A program made the translations under genes and the position numbers. Below, piece by piece: positions 54,638 to 63,502 of a stretch of 64,000 nucleotides of DNA; positions within the stretch are counted from its first letter, which is position 1, and each line of letters opens with the position of its first letter. The stretch is from Regnicoccus_A sp014224355 (lineage in GTDB: Bacteria > Cyanobacteriota > Cyanobacteriia > PCC-6307 > Cyanobiaceae), in NCBI RefSeq assembly GCF_050920705.1, contig NZ_CP154799.1, positions 1,550,001 through 1,614,000 of the forward strand. The letters run 5' to 3'. The notes beneath the pieces were generated by a model. The model saw only the letters and a program-made list of their open reading frames with translations. It was not told where the DNA came from and ran no database searches.

Positions 54638-55156
54638 TCAGCCTGGTGACGAGCTGGGCCGGGCCACCAGCAGGTTCACGGCCGAGAAGACCAGGGCGAT
54701 GCCCAGCAGGGTGCCGATGGCCCAGACGCTGTCGCTGGGCCACTCGGCGATCAGCAGAACGCCCAGGCCAGCGGTCACCAGTCCATCGGCGAGCACCAGA
54801 CCCCTGGCGGGGATCTCGGAGGCGGCGGCGGCGGCCAGCTCCATCAGTCCCTCGATCACCAGCAGCAGGCCGGCGAACAGGGTGAGGCTCACTTCGCTGA
54901 TCACCGGATTGATCAGGATCCAGAGGCCACCCGCCACGTAGAGCAGGCCACTGAGGCCGCGGAAAATCTGGCTGCGCAGATCAGCCGCTCCTGTGATCCT
55001 GATCAGCTGGGAGAGGCCGCTGGCGATGGCCACCCCTCCGATCGCGATCGTGAGCAGGGTCGCCGAGACGAACGGCAGGGCCAGCGCCAGCATCGCCGCC
55101 GCCAGGACCAGCCCTGCCGCCAGCCAGCGCAGGGGACGGGAGGCGGGAATCGACAT
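54638..55156 (-). CDS. HdeD/DUF308-family membrane protein
   Basis: The 172-residue product has six short hydrophobic segments in three pairs, as in HdeD: AAGLVLAAAMLALALPFVSA, LLTIAIGGVAIASGLSQLIR, LSGLLYVAGGLWILINPVIS, LTLFAGLLLVIEGLMELAAA, VLADGLVTAGLGVLLIAEWP and IGTLLGIALVFSAVNLLVAR. Each pair follows the DUF308 repeat. HdeD acts in acid resistance in enterobacteria; in cyanobacteria the role is open. It is divergent from the DUF2231/oxidase operon, with 142 bases in between. Confidence 0.88.
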   Translation of the reverse strand: MSIPASRPLRWLAAGLVLAAAMLALALPFVSATLLTIAIGGVAIASGLSQLIRITGAADLRSQIFRGLSGLLYVAGGLWILINPVISEVSLTLFAGLLLVIEGLMELAAAAASEIPARGLVLADGLVTAGLGVLLIAEWPSDSVWAIGTLLGIALVFSAVNLLVARPSSSPG

Positions 55157-55298
55157 GCCAGGGTCTCGACTTCGGCAACGTTAAGGACCCGATCCAAATC
55201 ACAGAGAACCTGATTCGCTGACCAGGCCAGCGGCTGCCGGCCCCGGCGGCGCAAGCTGAACCCAGCCGTGGCCAACCCGACAGGCCGGGCCTCTGTCC

Positions 55299-55796
55299 AT
55301 GCTCGAGCTTCTTCCTCCTCTCAACGATCGCAACCTGCCCTGGATGGACACGATCCATCCGATCGTGGTGCACTTCGTGATCGCGATGGCCCTGATCGCC
55401 TTTGTCTTCGATCTGATCGGCCGCCTGGCTGGCAAGCCGTCGCTCTACGAGGTGAGCTTCTGGAACCTGCTCTTCGCCACCGTCGCGATCTTCATCGCGA
55501 TCATCTTCGGCCAGGTGGAGGCCGGTCTGGCCAACCCCTACGGCGCCTCCCGCGAGATCCTCAACCTGCACAGCACCCTGGGCTGGGTGCTGGCCGGGGT
55601 GCTCTCGGTGCTCACCGCCTGGCGCTATGTGATCCGCAGCCGTGATCCCCGGCAGTTGCCGCTGGCCTTCCTCGGGGCGGGCAGCCTGCTCAGTGCGCTG
55701 GTGGTGGTGCAGGTCATCCTCGGCAACCAGCTGATCTGGGTCTACGGCCTGCACACCGTCAAGGTGGTGGAGGCCATGCGCCAGGGGCTGGTCTGA
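55299..55796 (+). CDS. DUF2231 membrane protein (first of pair)
   Basis: The 165-residue product has HPIVVHFVIAMALIAFVFDL near residue 20, the typical DUF2231 start with a conserved His-Pro and His-Phe. Three further membrane segments follow (FWNLLFATVAIFIAIIFGQV, LGWVLAGVLSVLTAWRYVI, FLGAGSLLSALVVVQVILGN). Paired His residues at helix ends suggest heme or quinone binding, which is an inference. Its stop and the next start share TGATG. It is the first gene of the terminal oxidase operon. Confidence 0.85.
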   Translation: MLELLPPLNDRNLPWMDTIHPIVVHFVIAMALIAFVFDLIGRLAGKPSLYEVSFWNLLFATVAIFIAIIFGQVEAGLANPYGASREILNLHSTLGWVLAGVLSVLTAWRYVIRSRDPRQLPLAFLGAGSLLSALVVVQVILGNQLIWVYGLHTVKVVEAMRQGLV

Positions 55797-56371
55797 TGGA
55801 ACTCGGAGCCAATGGGCTGCCCTACCGGCTGCCGATTCACCCCAACCTGGTGCATCTCACGATCGGCCTGTTCGTGATTGCGATCGCCTTCGACATCGCC
55901 GGGGCCCTCTTTCCCTTCGAGAAGCGCCTGTTCCGCTTCCTGGCCCTGCCCGTCACCCGCGCCGGCCTTCACGATGTGGGTTGGTACAACCTGCTGGCCT
56001 GTTGCCTGATCAGTTTCTTCACCGTGGCGGCCGGCTTTGTGGAGATGCAGCTCGCTGACCCGTTGCCCGGTGTCACCAGCAGCTTCGCCATGGGCAGCAC
56101 CGCCACCATGCTCTGGCATGGGGCCGTGGGCGTGGCCCTGCTGTTCGCCATCGTGCTGATGACCCTATGGCGCGGCTTCCAGCGCTTCCGCTGGCGCTGG
56201 GAGATGGGCCGCCAGGTGCAGTGGAGCTACCTGCTGGTGGGCCTGCTGGTGTTCGCTCTGATGGCCTGGCACGGCACCCTCGGCGCCCAGCTGGGGGTGG
56301 AGTTCGGGGTGCATGTCACCGCCAGCCAGCTGCTGGCCGACGGCGCCAGCCTGCGGGAGGCCCTGCCATGA
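55796..56371 (+). CDS. DUF2231 membrane protein (second of pair)
   Basis: The 191-residue product has the same plan as its upstream neighbour: LPIHPNLVHLTIGLFVIAIA with the conserved HPNLVH, WYNLLACCLISFFTVAAGFV, MLWHGAVGVALLFAIVLMTL and QWSYLLVGLLVFALMAWHGT. The two proteins are diverged and probably form a heterodimer. The stop overlaps the oxidase subunit II gene by ATGA, so the pair is translationally coupled to the oxidase and may serve as an electron-carrying or assembly component. Confidence 0.85.
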   Translation: MELGANGLPYRLPIHPNLVHLTIGLFVIAIAFDIAGALFPFEKRLFRFLALPVTRAGLHDVGWYNLLACCLISFFTVAAGFVEMQLADPLPGVTSSFAMGSTATMLWHGAVGVALLFAIVLMTLWRGFQRFRWRWEMGRQVQWSYLLVGLLVFALMAWHGTLGAQLGVEFGVHVTASQLLADGASLREALP

Positions 56372-57270
56372 CCAGCACCCCCAGGCGTTTTCCCCTGCCC
56401 CGGCTGATCGGCCTGGCCCTCTGGCTGGTGCTCCTGACCCTGCTCAGTGTCTGGATGGGGGCTCAGGTGCCCCGCTGGTTGCCGGTGTCGGCTTCCTCGG
56501 CGGCCCCACTGGTGGATGGCCTCTTCGGCTTCGAGACCGCCGTCGCCACCTTCGTGTTCGTGGGTGTGGTCTCGGTGATGGTCTGGGTGGTGCTGTTCAA
56601 CCGGGCCGAGAAGTACGACATCAGCGATGCGGAGCCGATCGAAGGCAACACCACCCTCGAGATCACCTGGACCGTGATTCCCCTGGTGCTGGTGATGGCG
56701 ATCGCCGCCTACACCATCCAGGTCAACCGCCAGATCGGTCTGATCGGCCCCATGGACCATGCCCATGGCCCGGCGCTGGGAGGCGGCGAGGTGCAGGTGA
56801 TCGCCCGCCAGTGGTCGTGGGAGTTCCGCTATCCGGTGGCGGGGGTGTCCTCCACTGAGCTGCACCTTCCCCTCGACCGGCGCCTCGGCCTGCAGCTGGA
56901 GAGCGACGACGTGATCCATGGCTTCTACGTGCCGGCCTTCCGGCTCAAGCAGCAGGTGATCCCCGGCCGCTCGATCACCCTGTTCATCACCCCCACCCGG
57001 GCGGGGCGCTACCGCCTGCGCGACTCCGAGTACAGCGGCACCTGGTTCGCGGCCAACCAGGCCGATGTGGTGGTGGAGAGCGAAGAGGCCTACCAGAGCT
57101 GGCTGAGCCGCGCGGCTCGCCTGCCGCTCCAGCCCGGTCTGAGCGACGCCGCCCGCGAATTCGCCCAGCAGCGCAGTGGCGAACGCCCCAGCGGCTACGC
57201 CACCATCCAGCCGGCCCCACCACCGCTGGTCAATGTGCCCGGCTCCAACACCCTTCCCCACGACGGCTGA
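56368..57270 (+). CDS. ctaCII: Heme-copper oxidase subunit II lacking the CuA site (ARTO type)
   Basis: The 300-residue product has two N-terminal membrane helices (LIGLALWLVLLTLLSVWMGA and VATFVFVGVVSVMVWVVLF) and a cupredoxin domain with WSWEFRYPVAGV and DDVIHGFYVPAFRLKQQVIP. Where cytochrome c oxidases have C-S-E-x-C-G-x-x-H-x-x-M, this protein reads DSEYSGTWFAAN: both Cys, the second His and the Met are gone, so it cannot bind CuA. That is the mark of the cyanobacterial alternative respiratory terminal oxidase, believed to take electrons from quinol rather than cytochrome c. Confidence 0.9.
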   Translation: MTSTPRRFPLPRLIGLALWLVLLTLLSVWMGAQVPRWLPVSASSAAPLVDGLFGFETAVATFVFVGVVSVMVWVVLFNRAEKYDISDAEPIEGNTTLEITWTVIPLVLVMAIAAYTIQVNRQIGLIGPMDHAHGPALGGGEVQVIARQWSWEFRYPVAGVSSTELHLPLDRRLGLQLESDDVIHGFYVPAFRLKQQVIPGRSITLFITPTRAGRYRLRDSEYSGTWFAANQADVVVESEEAYQSWLSRAARLPLQPGLSDAAREFAQQRSGERPSGYATIQPAPPPLVNVPGSNTLPHDG

Positions 57271-57274
57271 TCCC

Positions 57275-58966
57275 ATGACCTCCTCCGCCGGCGTTGATGC
57301 GCGCATCCTCAGGGCCCCCCATCCGGTGCCCGGTGCTCCGGACAACTGGAAGCGCTTCTTCACCTTCAACACCGATGCCAAGGTGATCGGCATCCAGTAC
57401 ATCGCCACCGCTCTCTTCTTTCTGCTGGTGGGCGGCCTGCTGGCCATGATCATGCGCGGAGAGCTGATCACACCGGCGGCGGATCTGGTTGATCGCACCG
57501 TGTACAACGGCCTCTACACGATGCACGGGACGATCATGTTGTTCCTGTTCATCTTTCCGGTGCTCAACGGGCTCAACAACCTGCTGATCCCCTGCATGAT
57601 CGGCGCCCCCGACATGGCTTTCCCCAAGCTCAATGCCGCCGCCTTCTGGCTGGTGCCGGTGTTCGGGGTGATTCTGATGGCCAGCTTTCTGGTGCCTGGA
57701 GGGCCGGCCTCCTCCGGCTGGTGGTCGTACCCGCCGGTGAGCCTGCAGAACCCCCTCGGCCATCTGATCAACGGCGAAGCTCTCTGGATCCTGGCGGTGG
57801 CCCTCTCCGGCATCTCCTCGATCATGGGGGCCGTCAACTTCGTGACCACAATTCTGCGCATGCGGGCCCCGGGCATGACCCTCAGCCGGATGCCGATCTT
57901 CTGCTGGACGGCCTTCTCGGCCCAGACGATCCAATTGATCGGCCTGCCGGCGCTCACGGGTGGGGCGGTGATGCTGCTGTTCGATCTGGTGGTGGGCACC
58001 TCCTTCTACCGGCCGGAAGGGGGCGGTGATCCGGTGCTCTATCAGCACTTCTTCTGGTTCTATTCCCACCCGGCCGTGTATGTGATCATCCTGCCGGTGT
58101 TCGGGGTGTTCTCCGAGCTGTTTCCGGTCTATGCCCGCAAGCCCCTGTTCGGCTATCCCTTCGTGGCCGGGGCCTCCCTGGTGATCGTGGGGCTCAGCCT
58201 GATCGTCTGGGTGCACCACATGTTCCCGAGCGGCGTGCCCCAGTGGATGCGCGATGCCTTCATGGTCACCACCATGCTGATCGCGGTGCCCACCGGCATC
58301 AAGGTGTTCGCCTGGCTGGCCACCCTCTGGGGCGGCAAGTTGCGGTTGAACACGGCGATGCTGTTCGCCCTCGGAGGGCTGTTCAACTTCGTGTTCGCCG
58401 GGGTGACCGGCATCATGCTGGCCACCGTACCGGTGGACATTCACGTCAACAACACCTATTTCGTGGTGGGTCATTTCCATTATGTGATCTATGGCGCCGC
58501 CACCATGGGCGTCTATGCGGCGATCTACCACTGGTTTCCGAAGTTCACCGGCCACATGTATTACGAGGGCCTGGGCAAGCTCCACTTCCTGCTCACCTTC
58601 ATCGGTACCAACCTCAACTTCTTCCCGATGCATCCGCTCGGCCTGATGGGCATGCCGCGCCGCGTTTCCTCCTACGACCCCGAATTCGCCTTCTGGAACG
58701 TGATCGCCAGCCTCGGTGCCTTCCTGCTCGGGGTGTCAATCATTCCCTTCCTGCTCAACCTGGTGAGCTCCTGGGTGCGGGGCGCCAAGGCGCCGGCCAA
58801 CCCCTGGAATGCCATCGGTCTGGAGTGGCTGCTGCCCTCACCGCCGCCGGCGGAGAACTTCGAGGAGCATGTGCCCACCGTGATCAGCGGCCCCTACGGC
58901 TACGGCACCGGCCGGCCGCTGGTGGAGCACCAGGCCGAGATCGAACGTGCCCTCCAGCAGGCCTGA
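57275..58966 (+). CDS. ctaDII: Heme-copper oxidase subunit I (ARTO)
   Basis: The 563-residue product has twelve membrane helices. Heme a ligand His is in YTMHGTIMLFLFIFPV; helix VI has FYSHPAVYVIILP, the YSHPxV form of type A2 oxidases instead of GHPEV, with the Tyr/His of the copper site; VWVHHMFPSG gives the two other CuB His residues; VGHFHYVIYG gives the heme His pair. It is the proton-pumping, O2-reducing subunit. The ATG follows the ctaCII stop by four bases. Confidence 0.95.
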   Translation: MTSSAGVDARILRAPHPVPGAPDNWKRFFTFNTDAKVIGIQYIATALFFLLVGGLLAMIMRGELITPAADLVDRTVYNGLYTMHGTIMLFLFIFPVLNGLNNLLIPCMIGAPDMAFPKLNAAAFWLVPVFGVILMASFLVPGGPASSGWWSYPPVSLQNPLGHLINGEALWILAVALSGISSIMGAVNFVTTILRMRAPGMTLSRMPIFCWTAFSAQTIQLIGLPALTGGAVMLLFDLVVGTSFYRPEGGGDPVLYQHFFWFYSHPAVYVIILPVFGVFSELFPVYARKPLFGYPFVAGASLVIVGLSLIVWVHHMFPSGVPQWMRDAFMVTTMLIAVPTGIKVFAWLATLWGGKLRLNTAMLFALGGLFNFVFAGVTGIMLATVPVDIHVNNTYFVVGHFHYVIYGAATMGVYAAIYHWFPKFTGHMYYEGLGKLHFLLTFIGTNLNFFPMHPLGLMGMPRRVSSYDPEFAFWNVIASLGAFLLGVSIIPFLLNLVSSWVRGAKAPANPWNAIGLEWLLPSPPPAENFEEHVPTVISGPYGYGTGRPLVEHQAEIERALQQA

Positions 58967-58969
58967 GCG

Positions 58970-59569
58970 ATGACCATCAGCACCTCTCACGATGCCGCCG
59001 CCGCCCCCCAGGGGCATGGGGCGGCCCATGCCAACCACAGCCTCACCGGCTTCATCATCTTTCTCTGCTCCGAGAGCGTCATCTTCCTGGCCTTCTTCAG
59101 TGGCTATGCCGTGCTGAAGCTCTCGGCCCTGCAGTGGCTGCCGCCGGGAGTGGAGGGGTTGGAGTGGCGCACGCCCCTGCTCTACACGGTGGTGCTGGTC
59201 TCCAGCAGCGGCACCGTGGCTCTGGCGGAGCGCTGCCTCTCCAGGGGCAAGCTCTGGGGATTCCGCGCCTTCTGGCTGCTGAGCATGGCGATGGGGGCGG
59301 TGTTCCTCTACGGCCAGGCGATCGAGTGGCGCTCGCTGGGCTTCGGCATCACCAGCGGCAGTTTCGGTGGTTGCTTCTACCTGCTCACCGGCTTCCACGG
59401 CCTGCATGTGCTCAGCGGGATCCTGCTGATGGCCCTGATGCTCCAGCGCTCCTTCCGCCCCGCCAACTACGCCGCCGGTGAGCAGGGGGTGATCGCCACC
59501 TCCCTGTTCTGGCATTTCGTGGATGTGATCTGGGTGCTGCTCTTTCTTCTGCTCTACGCCTGGTCATGA
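58970..59569 (+). CDS. ctaEII: Heme-copper oxidase subunit III (ARTO)
   Basis: The 199-residue protein has five membrane helices, the short form of subunit III: GFIIFLCSESVIFLAFFSGY, LLYTVVLVSSSGTVALAER, FWLLSMAMGAVFLYGQAIEW, SGSFGGCFYLLTGFHGLHVL and LFWHFVDVIWVLLFLLLYAW. The Glu and His residues in CSES, TGFHGLHV and FWHFVDVIW are conserved. It stabilises subunit I. The stop overlaps the GMC oxidoreductase start by ATGA, tying that enzyme to the oxidase operon. Confidence 0.93.
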   Translation: MTISTSHDAAAAPQGHGAAHANHSLTGFIIFLCSESVIFLAFFSGYAVLKLSALQWLPPGVEGLEWRTPLLYTVVLVSSSGTVALAERCLSRGKLWGFRAFWLLSMAMGAVFLYGQAIEWRSLGFGITSGSFGGCFYLLTGFHGLHVLSGILLMALMLQRSFRPANYAAGEQGVIATSLFWHFVDVIWVLLFLLLYAWS

Positions 59570-61068
59570 TCGTCGACGACCGGCACCACGATGTGATCGT
59601 GATCGGCTCAGGCGCCGCCGGTGGCACCCTGGCCGGGGCCCTCGCGGCCAGGGGCCGCTCGGTGCTGCTGCTGGAGCGCGGCGGGGCGATGGATCTGGCC
59701 GATCAGAACGTGGCCAGCGTGGATCTGTTCCGCAAGGACCGCTATCACCCCAGTGAGGCCTGGTTCGGCCCCGACGGCGATCCCTTTGCTCCCCAGACCA
59801 TCTATGCCCTGGGCGGCAACACCAAGATCTGGGGCGGGGTGCTGGAGCGCATGTGGCCCCGGGAGTTCGAGGGTCTGCCGCTGCAGGAGGGGGTGGCTCC
59901 CGCCTGGCCCCTCAGCTACGACGAGCTCGCCCCCTGGTACGAGCGGGCCGAAGGGCTCTACCGGGTCCATGGCCGTGCCGGCCTCGACCCCCAGGAGCCC
60001 CCCCGCAGCGGCGCCTATCCCCATGCCCCCCTGCCGCTCGATCCGCTCTTCGAGCCCCTGCGCCAGGGGCTGCTGCGCCAGGGCTGCCACCCCTACGACC
60101 TGCCCCTGAGCTGGTCCGAGGCCCCAGAGGATCCCAGCGGCGACGCCGAGCTGTTCGGGGTGCAGCCGGCCCTGACCCACTCCGGAACCCGGCTGATCGG
60201 CAATGCCCGGGTCACCCAGCTGCACGTCGATCCCAGCGGCCGCGAGGTCAAGGGGGTGGAAGCCGAGATCGACGGCCAGTGCTGGATGTTCCACGGCGAT
60301 CAGGTGGTGCTGGCCGCCGGAGCGGTGAACACTCCGGCGCTGCTGCTGCGTTCCCGCAGCGCGCTCCATCCCGATGGCCTGGCCAACGGTTCAGATCAGG
60401 TGGGCCGCCACCTGATGAAGCCCCAGCTCACGGCGATCCTGCAGCTGGCCCGCGAGCCCCACAGCGGCCGCTTCCCCCGCAGCCTCGGCGTCAACGACTA
60501 CGCCTGGGGGGATCAGAACGTCAGCTTTCCCCTCGGCCACATCGAAACCGGTGGCGGGGTGCTGCAGGACGCCCAGTTCGCCGAGTCGCCGCCCGTGCTG
60601 TCGCTGGTCACCCGGCTGCTGCCCAACGCGGCCCTGGAGCAGCTGGCGGTGCGCTCGATCTGCTGGTGGGCGATGAGCCCGGTGCTGCCCGATCCCGAGA
60701 ACCGCATCGAGCTTCGTGGGCAGAGGCTGAGCATCCAGTACCTGGCCAACAACCTCGAGGCCCACGACCGGCTCGTGTACCGCTGGCTCTCCATGCTCAG
60801 GGTGGTGGATGCCGATCCGCTCACCCCCCAGGTGCGCCCGGCCCCCTTCTATCCCCGCGGCGAGGCTCCCCTGGCCGTGATCGGCCACGCCTGCGGCACC
60901 TGCCGCATGGGCGACGATCCGGCCACCTCGGTGGTCGACCGTGACGGCCGCGTCCACGGCCTGGCCAACCTGACCATCGCCGATGCCAGCGTCTTCCCCA
61001 GCTGCCCGATGGTGTCGCCCGGTCTCACCGTGATCGCCAACGCCCTGCGGGTGGCGGAGCGGCTCTAG
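59566..61068 (+). CDS. GMC-family flavin oxidoreductase
   Basis: The 500-residue product begins HDVIVIGSGAAGGTLAGALA and LLLERGG, the FAD-binding Rossmann motif. TIYALGGNTKIWGGVLERMW is the second FAD motif, and VVLAAGAVNTPALLLRS is the GMC signature. Near the end IGHACGTCRMGDDPATSVVD gives the catalytic His region, then NLTIADASVFPSCPMVSPGL. Members oxidise sugars, alcohols or cholesterol. Coupling to a quinol oxidase operon suggests a membrane-linked dehydrogenase giving electrons to quinone; the substrate is unknown. Confidence 0.88.
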   Translation: MIVDDRHHDVIVIGSGAAGGTLAGALAARGRSVLLLERGGAMDLADQNVASVDLFRKDRYHPSEAWFGPDGDPFAPQTIYALGGNTKIWGGVLERMWPREFEGLPLQEGVAPAWPLSYDELAPWYERAEGLYRVHGRAGLDPQEPPRSGAYPHAPLPLDPLFEPLRQGLLRQGCHPYDLPLSWSEAPEDPSGDAELFGVQPALTHSGTRLIGNARVTQLHVDPSGREVKGVEAEIDGQCWMFHGDQVVLAAGAVNTPALLLRSRSALHPDGLANGSDQVGRHLMKPQLTAILQLAREPHSGRFPRSLGVNDYAWGDQNVSFPLGHIETGGGVLQDAQFAESPPVLSLVTRLLPNAALEQLAVRSICWWAMSPVLPDPENRIELRGQRLSIQYLANNLEAHDRLVYRWLSMLRVVDADPLTPQVRPAPFYPRGEAPLAVIGHACGTCRMGDDPATSVVDRDGRVHGLANLTIADASVFPSCPMVSPGLTVIANALRVAERL

Positions 61069-61104
61069 GCTGCCCCCATCCGGGGTTTGGAGGATCGAAC
61101 ACCC

Positions 61105-61398
61105 ATGGCCCAACGCGGATCCGCTGGCAGCCCCATCCTCGCCAGTGCCATCGCCGGGGCGGTGATCGGCGCGGCGGGCCTGGCCTGGTGGTTGCTGGCG
61201 CAGGCCGAACACCGCCGCCTGGCCCTGCGTCAGCGGCGCACCCTCACCCTCTCGCGCTTGCAGGGGGGGTCCCGCGAGGGTGACGACAGCGAGCGCCGGC
61301 CCCTGCTGGAGCGGGAGCTGCAACACAAGGTGAACGAGCTGAACCGGGCGATCGAAGATGTTCGCCGTCAGCTGGAGACCCTCACCCCCGAAGCCTGA
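61105..61398 (+). CDS. Hypothetical protein with membrane anchor and coiled coil
   Basis: The 97-residue product has one hydrophobic stretch near residues 10-32 (ILASAIAGAVIGAAGLAWWL) and a charged C-terminal part, ERELQHKVNELNRAIEDVRR, likely a coiled coil. It is probably a small inner-membrane protein. A start six codons upstream is possible, but ATG at 61,105 is nearer to the conserved region. It lies 36 bases after the GMC gene. No family was recognised. Confidence 0.65.
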   Translation: MAQRGSAGSPILASAIAGAVIGAAGLAWWLLAQAEHRRLALRQRRTLTLSRLQGGSREGDDSERRPLLERELQHKVNELNRAIEDVRRQLETLTPEA

Positions 61399-61448
61399 GC
61401 GGGCGGGGCACGCCTCGGTAGGTTGCTTGCGCTGCCACTGCAGGGATC

Positions 61449-63119
61449 ATGCTCCGTTCCGCCGCCATCACCGCAGGCGTTCAGCGTTCTCCCAACCGGG
61501 CCATGTTGCGGGCCGTCGGCTTCGGCGACGGTGATTTCAGCAAGCCGATCATCGGCATCGCCAACGGCTACAGCACGATCACGCCCTGCAACATCGGTCT
61601 GAACGATCTGGCCCGCTGCGCCGAGGAGGCCGCCCGCCTGGCGGGGGCCATGCCCCAGATGTTCGGCACGATCACCGTCAGCGACGGTATCTCGATGGGC
61701 ACCGAGGGGATGAAGTATTCCCTGGTGTCGCGGGAGGTGATCGCCGATTCGATCGAGACCGCCTGCAACGCCCAGAGCATGGATGGCCTGCTGGCCATAG
61801 GCGGCTGCGACAAGAACATGCCTGGCGCCATGCTCGCCATGGCGCGCATGAACATTCCGGCGATCTTCGTCTACGGCGGCACGATCAAACCCGGCCGGCT
61901 CGGCCCCTGCGACCTCACCGTGGTGAGTGCCTTCGAGGCGGTGGGCCAGTTCTCGGGTGGGCGCATCGACGAGGAGGAGCTGCTGGCGATCGAGAAGAAC
62001 GCCTGCCCCGGCGCCGGCAGCTGCGGTGGCATGTTCACCGCCAACACGATGAGTTCGGCGTTCGAAGCGATGGGCCTGAGCCTGCCAGGCAGCTCCACCA
62101 TGGCGGCCGAGGACCCGGAGAAGGCCGAGAGCGCTGCCCGCTCTGCGGAGGTGCTGGTGCGGGCCATCGAAGCGAACATCCGCCCCCGTGATCTGATCAC
62201 CCGCGAGGCGATCGAGAACGCCATCAGCGTGATCATGGCGGTGGGAGGCTCCACCAACTCGGTGCTGCACCTGCTGGCGATCGCCCGCACCGCCGAAGTT
62301 CCCCTCACGATCGATGATTTCGAAACCATCCGTCAGCGGGTGCCGGTGATCTGCGATCTCAAGCCCAGCGGCCGCTTCGTGACGGTGGATCTGCACCGGG
62401 CCGGTGGCATCCCCCAGGTGATGAAGCTGCTGCTGGATGCCGGCCTGCTGCACGGCGATTGCCGCACCATCGAAGGCCTCACCATCAAGGAGGTGCTGGC
62501 GGAGGTGCCCAGCGAGCCCCCCGCCGATCAGGAGGTGATCCGGCCCCTCTCCAATCCCCTCTATGCCAAGGGGCACCTGGCGATTCTCAAGGGCAACCTG
62601 GCCGAAGAAGGGGCCGTCGCCAAGATCAGCGGCGTCAAGACCCCGGTGATCACCGGCCCGGCCCGGGTGTTCGAGAGCGAGGAAAGCGCCCTTGAGGCGA
62701 TCCTCTCCGGCGGGGTCCATGCCGGTGATGTGGTGGTGGTCCGCTACGAGGGCCCGGTGGGTGGGCCCGGCATGCGCGAGATGCTCTCCCCCACGGCCGC
62801 GATCGTGGGCCAGGGGCTTGGGGAATCGGTGGCCCTGATCACCGACGGTCGTTTCAGCGGTGGCTCCTACGGCCTGGTGGTGGGCCATGTGGCGCCTGAG
62901 GCCGCCGTGGGCGGCACCATCGCCCTGGTGCGGGAAGGCGACAGCATCACCGTCGATGCCCACCAGCTGCTGATCCAGCTGAATGTGGAGCCAGCCGAGC
63001 TCGCGCGCCGCCGCGCGGCCTGGGTGGCACCGGAACCCCGCTACCGCACGGGGGTGCTCGGCAAGTACGCCCGCCTGGTGAGCAGCAGCAGCCTGGGGGC
63101 GGTCACCGATCAGGGCTGA
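61449..63119 (+). CDS. ilvD: Dihydroxy-acid dehydratase
   Basis: The 556-residue protein carries the three Fe-S cysteine regions: TPCNIGLNDLARCAEE, AIGGCDKNMPGAMLAMARMN and CPGAGSCGGMFTANTMSSAF. Its C-terminal part has TDGRFSGGSYGLVVGHVAPE, the conserved catalytic Ser region. It removes water from 2,3-dihydroxy acids to give the keto acids of valine, leucine and isoleucine. It overlaps the next gene on the opposite strand by 17 bases. No attenuator or leader peptide is visible in the 50-base gap before it. Confidence 0.97.
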   Translation: MLRSAAITAGVQRSPNRAMLRAVGFGDGDFSKPIIGIANGYSTITPCNIGLNDLARCAEEAARLAGAMPQMFGTITVSDGISMGTEGMKYSLVSREVIADSIETACNAQSMDGLLAIGGCDKNMPGAMLAMARMNIPAIFVYGGTIKPGRLGPCDLTVVSAFEAVGQFSGGRIDEEELLAIEKNACPGAGSCGGMFTANTMSSAFEAMGLSLPGSSTMAAEDPEKAESAARSAEVLVRAIEANIRPRDLITREAIENAISVIMAVGGSTNSVLHLLAIARTAEVPLTIDDFETIRQRVPVICDLKPSGRFVTVDLHRAGGIPQVMKLLLDAGLLHGDCRTIEGLTIKEVLAEVPSEPPADQEVIRPLSNPLYAKGHLAILKGNLAEEGAVAKISGVKTPVITGPARVFESEESALEAILSGGVHAGDVVVVRYEGPVGGPGMREMLSPTAAIVGQGLGESVALITDGRFSGGSYGLVVGHVAPEAAVGGTIALVREGDSITVDAHQLLIQLNVEPAELARRRAAWVAPEPRYRTGVLGKYARLVSSSSLGAVTDQG

Positions 63120-63501
63120 GCAGGGCCCGCAGCCGCCGGGCCAGGGCCTCCAGCCCTGCACCGTCGGCCGGTCGCTCGCAGCGCTGGCCACTGTCGCCGT
63201 CCATCCAGACCGGGTGGTGGCCCTGCCAGAGCATGGGCTGATCCGTTTGCTCGGGCCAGCTCAGCATCAGGTGCAGATCCCCTCCACTGCGGTAGATCTC
63301 CAGCTCGATGTCGTTGAGCTCTGTTCGCTCGCCATCGGCCCGGCGGCAGAGCAGCCGCAGGGTGCACTCCTCACCGGCCTCGCCGGCCTCCGCTCCCGGG
63401 GAGATCAGATCAGTTGAACCTGAGCGGAGCACCGCCGCATGCCGGTGGGGTTTCAGGCAGAGGTCGGCGGCAGCGGCCACCCGCCTCAGCAGCTCGCTCA
63501 T
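63103..63501 (-). CDS. Conserved hypothetical protein
   Basis: From MSELLRRVAAAADLCLKPHR the product has 132 residues. Segments include ECTLRLLCRRADGERTELND, IELEIYRSGGDLHLMLSWPE and PMLWQGHHPVWMDGDSGQRC, suggesting a beta-rich soluble protein. The longer start would overlap the next gene and is rejected. The ATG lies one base after the stop of the CIA30 gene, so the two are one operon. Confidence 0.65.
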   Translation of the reverse strand: MSELLRRVAAAADLCLKPHRHAAVLRSGSTDLISPGAEAGEAGEECTLRLLCRRADGERTELNDIELEIYRSGGDLHLMLSWPEQTDQPMLWQGHHPVWMDGDSGQRCERPADGAGLEALARRLRALLSPDR

Positions 63502-63502
63502 C

